A stretch of 64,000 bases of DNA from Lindgomyces ingoldianus (taxonomy: Eukaryota; Ascomycota; Dothideomycetes; Pleosporales; Lindgomycetaceae): NCBI RefSeq assembly GCF_010093535.1, contig NW_022985170.1, forward strand, positions 70,990 to 134,989, written 5' to 3'. Every line of letters begins with the position of its first letter. Position 1 is the stretch's first letter. The position numbers and the translations under genes were made by a program. Under the pieces are notes generated by a model, which was given only the letters and a program-made list of their open reading frames with translations, ran no database searches and was not told the DNA's origin. Shown here piece after piece: positions 56,868 to 64,000 of the stretch.

Positions 56868-57541
56868 GTCTGATTCTCAGCTGTTTCAACTAGTCAAATT
56901 AGATGGTAGCTTATCGAGAGTGACAGCTCCAAATACCTTTTGGTGAACTTTGAAAGGCTGGCCCGGTTACTCCTCAAGTTCCAAGAAATCGAGCATTTGG
57001 CCTAAAATATTCTACGGATTGGAGCGTCCGCTAAAATGAATGAATGGGCAGAGGGATCCTTGAAAGATGCTCTCCGAATGGAGTGGGGGTGGAGCGGACA
57101 AGCCTTCACAGTCGATTCAGCCTACAAGCATGCCTGAAGTCACCGCTCCAGCTGACAGGGTGTCCCCCACTTTATTCTTTTCCTGCATGCAAGCCATCGG
57201 TGTTGTCACGCTGCGGACATTAGCACACACTGAGCTGGTCTGATATTTGGGTTTGCCTGACTGCGGCCAGCCTGGACCAGAGAAGGCTACCTTCCTCAGA
57301 CATGTGTGCAACTGCTAGCCTCCTCCCGCCATGAGTCAAATTTCAAATCCAACTACTCTCTTCTTAGAAGGTCCTTGGCACTGGCCATTGGTGATGGTGG
57401 CTTCCCCAACTTTCGACCCCGTGCTATTAACGAATCTGGCATGGTAGTGGAGCATTTTCTAGTAATGAAACCTAATGATCGTATGAATATTTAGTACCTG
57501 TTCTCTAAGGCCCTCTTAAAGTTTCAGACTACAATTACGGT
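56868..57541. other. Intergenic region
   Basis: 674 bases between two minus-strand genes; should hold the promoter of the small basic protein and the terminator of the coiled-coil gene. Nothing else seen. Confidence 0.4.
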
Positions 57542-60500
57542 TTACCGAGTCCCATATGAAACGGTAGTCCCTTTCCAGCCTCCAACAATAGCCTGTTTCG
57601 CCAATTCCCGCCCTTGAGAGTCTCCAAAGCGTCTCAATTCTGGCCTCATAACAAGTTTCAAAGATCTGGATCCTCCGTTCCTTAGCCTCAACACATCCAC
57701 GATTCCGCTAGACATAACTACGACTATCCTATATCTCTGCGAACAGATGTACAGCCACATCTTCGCAGCCAGCTGGATGGTGTCATTCAATAGCTGTGCG
57801 TCTTTCTGCTCCAACGGAGCTATTTTCGCCAGAGTAGATGACACTTCGCTCGCAATCGCGGTTACTGATTGATAGAAGGCTTGTTTCCGCCGCTGGCTCT
57901 CATTAGATGTCCAGGCTTCTTCCTCAATGGCCTTCAAGCACGATTTCGCAGTTTCAAATCGATAGTCCTCCGATTCGGGGCTTGGCTGAGGCCAGTCCGG
58001 AGCCGTAGTCGTAATTTCATCTAGATTGTACTCAGCTTCAGATTTTGTACGCAGGAATGTGTCACTTACTTCTACCAAAATCTTCAGTCCACTTCCGGTC
58101 GAGCGCCTTCCCTTCCTCCCCTAGAACAATAAATGGCGTAAGGAAGATTCTGTTGAAAAGTATCATCCATAGACTGTTTTGGACAATCTGCTGTTTCAGT
58201 TTCCTTGGATTTTCCCGGTGCAGCTGCTGCAAGAAGCGCTCCGGAAAGGGCCAGGATGCTTCCCTCCCCGCATCCCATGGAACCCTCGAAAGAGCGTCTA
58301 TCTGGCCCGCTAACTTCTCGAAGCTCGATGCCAGCTCACGGTCTGTCATGCCTTTGATGTGCTCTCGAGCCACGAGGGCCCCTTTCAAATCCATATTCTC
58401 CCTTTTTAGGTTCACAGTTTGCGCGGCAAATTCTTTCCTCAAATGTTCCTCCTTATCTGCATAATCCTGCTTGAGCCGCTCTTCTTTATCTTTGTATTCC
58501 TTCTGTAACCGGGTATTCTCTTTTCTTAGGTTCGCAATTTGAGTCGCAAAATCCCTGTTCATGCGCTCCTCCATGTCTTCAAATTCCTGCTTGAGTCGAT
58601 CCTCTCTGGCTTTAGATTCCTGTTGCAGCCGGGAATTTTCAATTCGTAGGTTCGCGGTTTGAGTAGTGAAATCTCTCTTCAGCCGCTCCTCCATACCTTC
58701 GAATTCTAGCTTGAGTCGATCCTCTTTGTCTTTATATTCCTGCTGCAACCGGGAATTCTCTATTCGTAGGTTCGCAGCTTGCGTGGAGAAATCCCTTTTC
58801 ACCCGTTCCTCCGTGACTTCAAATTCCTGCTTGAGTCGATCCTCTGTGTCTTGGGCCTCCTTCCTAAGCCGAAGCTTCTCATTTTCGGCCCATTGTTTCC
58901 AATCATCAACTGTCTTCCTCCACTGGTTTTCTCTGATTTGGAATTCAGACTGCAGTCGGACTTTCTCGCCCTCGGCCCCACGCTTTAAATCCTCCATCTC
59001 TTGCCTTAATTGATCTTCCTTGTCTTGGAAGGTCTTCTCTTGTCTTCTGTTCTCAATCTCGGCATTCTTCTCGAACTCATCGAATTCTTTGTCCCACTCA
59101 TCCTTCTCACGACTATGCTTTTCCACTTCGGCCGCAAGTCGTTGTTCAAAAGTTTCATTCGCCGACCGCAACTGTTGTCTCAAGAGTGATCGTTCTTCAG
59201 CGAAACTCTCTTTGAGAGTATCCATAGTTTCTTTATGTCGTGATTCAAGGCCCCACCTCTCTTTTGCTGCATTTTCCACTTCCTTCGAAAGCTTTTCGTC
59301 AAGCCTGGCCTTTACACGATCAAATTCACTCTGCTGATTAGCACGTTCTCCTAATAGCTCAGCTTGGTGGCTCCGCTTGAGGTCCTCTTTCTCGTATTCG
59401 AAACGCGAGATTTTGCCATTGAGTGTCGTGACTTCCTGAATGTGCCTTGTCGCCTCGCCTTGGAGTTCGATACGGTGGTTGTATTCCATTGTGCTCTTCT
59501 CACTCGACCATTGTGACTCCCTTGTTTTGAGCGCTTCATTCTCTGCCCTGCAACGAGCAAGGTCGTCCCCGCAGCTAGCAAGGCTGCTCTCGCAGTTTTG
59601 AAGCCGACTTTTCGCGTTTATGAGCTCTCCGCGAACATGCTCAAAATTCTTGAGGCTTTCTTGGATTTCGTCAAGATTTCGGCTAAGATTTTTGAATTGA
59701 CCCAGAATGTGGACAACCGCACTCTCGGGATCTTGTGCAGTGGTGCCTCTCAAATCACGGCAGTCCTGTGCTGCCTCCAAGATGCGATTAGATATCCGCA
59801 TAAGAGTCATATGGGCGCCTGTAGTAGCTACCGTCTTCTATCGCGAAATTGACGTGGTTAGCGCTAATAGCACGATCAAGGAGATGAAGAATTCTCACAT
59901 TTGAGGCAGATTCATGGAATTGGGCTTCGTCCTTTGCAACAGGCTCGGGGATATAACTGCCACCAGTCCTCGATGGAGACGAATAGGGACCGTTTGAGTC
60001 AGCTTGTTCATTTTCCGGCCCTTGAGTATATTGCTGCAGACCAAGGCTGCTGTCGGGAAGCTCATGAGCTATCGCTGGAGGACTAGCCACATCTCTGGTG
60101 CTTAGGCTTGTATGGGCTGAAGCCGATTGGGCAGGCGAGACTGGGGTTTCAAATGGTGAGGGTGGACTGATGCCCGTGCCTGCACTCCCATACGCTGAAG
60201 TCTGATCAATGCCTGTACCTAAACTTGCATGTCGCGAATTAACCACTGGCTTCATATCACGGCTTTGATATTTTGAAGAAGCATCCACATCAGCCCTTGG
60301 ACTTGGAGTCTGAGGCAGTTCTTGATATTCCCGTGGCGTCTTTGCAACTTGCCATGTCGAGTCGAGCCCAGATCCTCGCACTGTCCCACGCTGGTCTCTT
60401 TCAACATGAGGGACTGTTCTTGGGGTGAAATGATAACCATCGTCTGTACTTGTTGGGAAAGGACTTCGAGCGAACAGAGGTGGTAGCGTCTTTTCTTGCC

Positions 60501-60903
60501 TTCTTGGAGAAGGCAACACGGTCTCGAAGGAATATTTTCCATTTTCTAGAACTGTCATTGGCATATCCGGAGGTCCCCTGTCACTCGAAGAGTGCTTTGG
60601 ACGAGAGTTCCTCCTCGATTTCCTTCTGGAGTTCGTGGAAGGAACATCATGCACCGATCGAGGGGTTGTGTATTGTGGATTCAGATATCCTGGCGTAAGC
60701 TGTGGAGGATGCCCTCCGGACGTTGGATGATGTAGATTTTGCCCCTGTGGCTCCCGGATGTCCTTGTGAGAAGAAGGTTCATAGGACTGATTGTCCTCAA
60801 CCCTCACATAGTCTTCTGCCTGGTGGTAAGACGCCCTGTGGTTTCGGCCGCTCTTATACTGCCTCAATTTCCTTGGGGCGTTCATAAATTCCAGGAGACC
60901 CAT
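57542..60903 (-). CDS. Large coiled-coil protein with disordered N-terminus and conserved C-terminal domain
   Basis: Start ATG at 60903 (MGLLEFMNAPRKLRQYKSGR), stop 57542. Two introns join three exons: one from about 59855 (GTAGCT) to about 59795, one from 58071 (GTAAGT) to about 58024. About 1080 residues: 1-350 Ser/Pro-rich and disordered with basic RRKSRRNSR patches; then SNVRILHLLDRAISANHVNF and AQDCRDLRGTTAQDPESAVV; ~500 residues of heptad-rich coiled coil including four tandem 40-residue units; and a C-terminal globular part (GREASWPFPERFLQQLHREN, RKLKQQIVQNSLWMILFNRI, AAKMWLYICSQRYRIVVVMS, AKQAIVGGWKGTTVSYGTR). It is divergent from an HSP70-like gene (814 bases apart). No function recognised; a scaffold role is a guess. 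Confidence 0.72.
58400..58860 (-). repeat. Four tandem ~120-nt units coding 40-residue coiled-coil repeats
   Basis: The motif ENSRLQQEYKDKEDRLK-x(2)-FE-x(2)-EER-x-KRDF recurs with a strict 40-residue (120-nt) period; anchor sequence CGGGAATTxTCxATTCGTAG starts at about 58511, 58631 and 58751 on the plus strand. Units differ by point changes only, indicating expansion by duplication. Confidence 0.85.
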
Positions 60904-61717
60904 CTTTCGACCCAGGCGATTTCGGGTTACCGAAATCAAAGATGGCTCGAACCGGGGTTTAAGGAGCAAGACGAAGCAATAAATTTGCTCTAAGTGCAAG
61001 GGAATATCCAGTTTGCAGAAGGCATCCACAAAGCAAAGTATCGAGATAGTCAAAGGGCTCCAGATGTGTCACACGTTCTGGTCCGCCCACCATTGAAGGC
61101 GTGCTTTGGGGCCGCCAATTGACAGCGCCATTTTGCGCCAATCGTCCACGCCAAAGAGTGAGCAGCAAAAGCTATGCACGGTTTCAGAGCCTTGCCATCA
61201 ACATGGAGAAGTCGTGACGAAGGACAATGTGTCGTACCGAAGTTAGCTGATTTAATGTTAGGCAGTGTCCGGCTCAAGCAATTTTAAGCGAAACGAGGAG
61301 GGTCCTTCTCACCACTTGACCAATATCATGAGAAAAAGTCGAGGTTCGTGTTCACACTTCCAACCATCAATAGGAATGCGTCTGCTGCGCCCCTAAGCTA
61401 AAGAGAGCCTTTCTGCACTCCGCTTGCATCCCACTCCTCCCGCATTTCATGCCAATCACAAATCACTAGGTTGAGCCCGCAACATGGAGGGCAATTGGGG
61501 ACCTTCACCGGTCAGCTGCATTTAGAAAGTGGCATGCTTTAGCTTGTCGTTGCCTCTCACTTCTTGGGACTCTCTCTTAGCCAATTACTTCTCTGGGGAG
61601 CCCTGGAAGACGAGCCCGCTCCTTGGACCTCCCCAGTACCAGTTTCCCTCGAACCCGCTCTGTGGAATACTCAAGAACTCCAATATTTACACGCGCTCCT
61701 ATATTGAGGTATAACCC
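60904..61717. promoter_or_regulatory. Divergent promoter region, coiled-coil / HSP70-like
   Basis: 814 bases between divergent start codons. Overlapping open frames are present on both strands but none has family features. Short heat-shock-element-like GAA/TTC triplets occur but not as a clean array. Confidence 0.4.
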
Positions 61718-64000
61718 ATGGATAGCTATACAGAGGAAAGCTCGGTTCAAGAGCAACGTTTGGTCATTGGGCTTGACTATGGCACAACCTTCACAGGTAT
61801 GTCCCCTTTCCTAGCCTTCGAGGAGTCTCCCAAATGAAAACCTTGACCACTTATATTTATTGTCTAGGTGTCGCCTACGCAACACCTCTCGGGGCTACTT
61901 GTCCTCTTGAAAAAATTGACCCCATTACAGATTGGGGTGAAAAGATGGATAATCATGACAAAGTGCCCAGTGTGATTTCATATTCGCAACCAACTCGGGA
62001 GCGGAAAGAAGCTCAATGGGGAAGCGACTTAAGTCCGGGGGCGGTGACCATGGTCCATACTAAATTAGAGCTTGTTGTTGGGAATGTTTCAGAGGAACTG
62101 GACCTTCTTCTCCAGTCGTTGGAAGGTACAAAAAATCTGAACTTTCAACACGTTAGGACATCTACGGGCCTGCGTGGCAACCCTGAATATCCCCACAAGA
62201 GCCCTGAAGAAATAGTGACCGAATATCTCACCAAAGTCTTTGAGTATTTGGAGAAGGTGGTGAAAGACTTCTCGGAAGTGCTCCGAAGAACTATATCTAC
62301 CGATATTGTAATCACGGTACCAACAGTAAAGCTATCCCTTGCCAATATTGGTTAAAGTTTTTTTTTTTTTTTAACTAACTCATTACCAAGGAATGGTATG
62401 AATCATACAGAGCCATGAATGCTACTTATCGCGCAGCAACAAAAGCAGGCTTCAGCGAACGCTCTTTCCCTAGGTTACAAGACGTGTTATTTGTCACAGA
62501 GGCCGAAGCTGCGGCTTTCTACGCTGTAAGGTATTTGAGGGATACTCAGGGGCCAGATTTCCTCAAGGTGAGAGACTAGGGCTAGGATTCATTACTGGTT
62601 GCTAAAGACCTCACAGGAGAACGCTTGCTTTGTCCTATGTGACGCCGGTGGAGGGACCGTGGTACGTACTGCACATGCCCCACGGTCCGTGTCATTGCAA
62701 CATAACTAACCATCTATTTTTCACCCTCCATAGGATGTGGTGTCGTATGAAGTCAAGCAGCTAGAACCCCTTCAGCTCGCACAGATTGGGTACCCCACTG
62801 GCCGTAAATGCGGATCAATATTCATCAACTTGGAATTTAAGAAATGGCTAAGGGAACTTATTGGAGACAAACACTATCAAAAACTGGATCCGCACATGGA
62901 GATGAGCAAAATTACTTCACATGCCGTGGAAGGCCGAGCGCTACGAGAACTCATGAAAAATTTCAATGCACAGAAAGAAGTATTCACCAAGAATTACGGT
63001 CGATCCATATCCATGGACTTACCAGCGCCGCTTGAAAACCTTGACATACCCGGAAAAGTCAACCATGGGGAAATCACGATTAGTTGGTAAAGATGCTCGA
63101 ACCAACAAAGTTCGTCCGTAGCTAACATGCATTTAGTACTAAGATGGAACAGTTTTTTGATGTTTGCGTGGATCAAGTTGTGGACTTGATCACAGGTCAC
63201 ATGTACCATATTGAACAAGATGGTGGACGCCCCAAGGTAAGATTTCAAAGATGCCTCTCGTATATAGTTACAGCCTCAGTAGCTGATTATGTTATCAGAA
63301 CGTGTTTCTTGTGGGAGGTTTTGGTAGATCTCCTTACCTTCGGGAAGAAATCAAAGCAACTCTTGAAACTTGGGACGTCAACCTGCCAGATCTCGCAACC
63401 TCTTGGACAGCAGTTGTTCGAGGTGCCGTACTCTGTGGCATCGAGAAGTCTGATACACAAAACTTACTTCATGCAAGCTCTTGTCGTCACCATTACGGCA
63501 TAAGTGTGAATCAACCCTTCTCCGCAGCCTACTTTTCTGAGAGCGATCGGGTGGTTTCTCCTGAGAACAATATTGCATACGCGCAAGCACAAATGATTTG
63601 GATGCTGAAAAAAGGAGATCTCGTGCTTTCTAATAAGCCGAGAGCAGCAGAGCAGAGCCTGACAGTGTCGTTCTCGAAGACAGACGACCGAAAGGGCAAA
63701 GTCACTATATACCGCTACTCAGAAAAAGACCCACCAGAGAGGCTAGGAAACGGCAGAAAAGGTAAGCGAGCGGTTGCGGAAGAATTCTATATCACACTGA
63801 CTTCTTGAAGAGCTTACTACGGCTTGTGTGTTAACATACGATTTGTCAGATATTCCTTTGGAAGAGTTTGATCTTGTTCACAACAATCAGAAGAAATTAG
63901 AGACATATAATGCGGAGTTGAGAGTGTCAATGTCCTTGAACGGGAGTAATCTGAAGGCTTCTATTTGGTGGCGGAACAAGGAGCTGGCGACGGATGACAA
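61718..64000 (+). CDS. HSP70-like actin-fold ATPase (fungal HSPA12-type), 3' end beyond right edge
   Basis: Start ATG at 61718. Exons 61718-61796, 61868-62325, 62391-62567, 62617-62661, 62734-63086, 63137-63236, 63299-63761 and 63850 to the edge; all introns are GT-AG and in frame. ATPase motifs: phosphate-1 VIGLDYGTTFTGVAYA, connect-1 region DVLFVTEAEAAAFYAVRYL, phosphate-2 FVLCDAGGGTVDVVSYEV, adenosine motif VFLVGGFGRSPYLREEI, and later WTAVVRGAVLCGIEK. Canonical HSP70 substrate-binding sequences and EEVD are not seen; instead a beta-rich part (SLTVSFSKTDDRKGKVTIYR) follows, as in expanded fungal HSP70-like families. Intron 2 has a 15-base T run. It is divergent from the coiled-coil gene, so co-regulation is possible. 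Role unknown. Confidence 0.9.

Noticed and set aside
59795..59860. 13-nt GT...AG segment that would join the first two exons of the coiled-coil gene
   Set aside because: Too short for a spliceosomal intron; a 61-nt intron with the same donor, a CTAAT branch site and a CAG acceptor also restores the frame.
60930..60960. GGTTCGAGCC-like tRNA B box upstream of the coiled-coil gene
   Set aside because: No matching A box, anticodon arm or paired acceptor stem could be drawn.
1..64000. CRISPR array, prophage, bacterial operon or biosynthetic (PKS/NRPS/terpene) cluster
   Set aside because: None of the expected repeats, core enzymes or gene layout is present; the DNA is eukaryotic with introns in most genes.

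Overview
The window looks like nuclear DNA of a filamentous ascomycete (Pezizomycotina; Leotiomycetes is my guess, not proven). Genes are dense on both strands and carry many 44-75 nt introns with GT(A/G)AGT-like donors and CTAAC/CTGAC-like branch sites. The gene content is typical of such fungi: fungal NLR, HeLo domain, tyrosinase, CorA-like protein, Pex30-type DysF peroxin, NAPE-PLD. No tRNA, rRNA, CRISPR array or bacterial-style operon was found.

Layout. 1-13.1 kb is an accessory, partly decayed island. It holds a fungal NLR (lipase-like domain, NB-ARC, TPR) cut by the left edge, the C-terminal relic of a second NLR-type TPR protein, a complete but inactivated Tc1/mariner element (3623-5541, TA target site, 33-bp perfect terminal inverted repeats, five in-frame stops), a dispersed repeat family with ~60-bp inverted ends, a CorA-like membrane protein gene, and several short gene fragments, two of them Ser/Thr- or Cys-containing secreted-protein remnants. 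14.5-49.9 kb is a conserved housekeeping block: RPL7, a Clg1/Pho85-type cyclin with polyQ and a very long leader, NAPE-PLD (FMP30-like), TYR1, RPS14, a metallophosphoesterase, a HeLo-pseudokinase, profilin, an RNPS1-like SR protein, an NDUFAF7-like methyltransferase, a CDK11-like kinase, an anoctamin, a Trf4-like poly(A) polymerase, TIM16/Pam16 and a Pex30-like DysF peroxin. 50-52.5 kb is a second, decayed patch with one unidentified gene. 52.7-64 kb holds mitochondrial GatA (HER2), a secreted tyrosinase, a small unknown protein, a large coiled-coil protein and, divergent from it, an HSP70-like ATPase cut by the right edge.

How the parts relate. There is no co-regulated pathway cluster. Several housekeeping genes serve mitochondria (NDUFAF7, Pam16, HER2, probably FMP30) or RNA metabolism (RNPS1, Trf4, CDK11). 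The immunity/cell-death-like genes (NLR, HeLo-pseudokinase) and the coiled-coil/HSP70 divergent pair are the accessory parts with most unexplained biology. Stops in the transposon and in the NLR relic are of the CAA/CAG to TAA/TAG kind, as expected from repeat-induced point mutation (RIP).

Most notable non-coding observations: two promoters share an ATTGG-N13-TCACGTGA module with identical spacing and orientation toward the gene; RPS14 has a 21-nt exon flanked by two GC-AG introns; the RNPS1-like gene needs a TT-AG intron to stay in frame; Pam16 has a first coding exon made only of ATG. All gene models come from reading the DNA by eye; exon borders are predictions.
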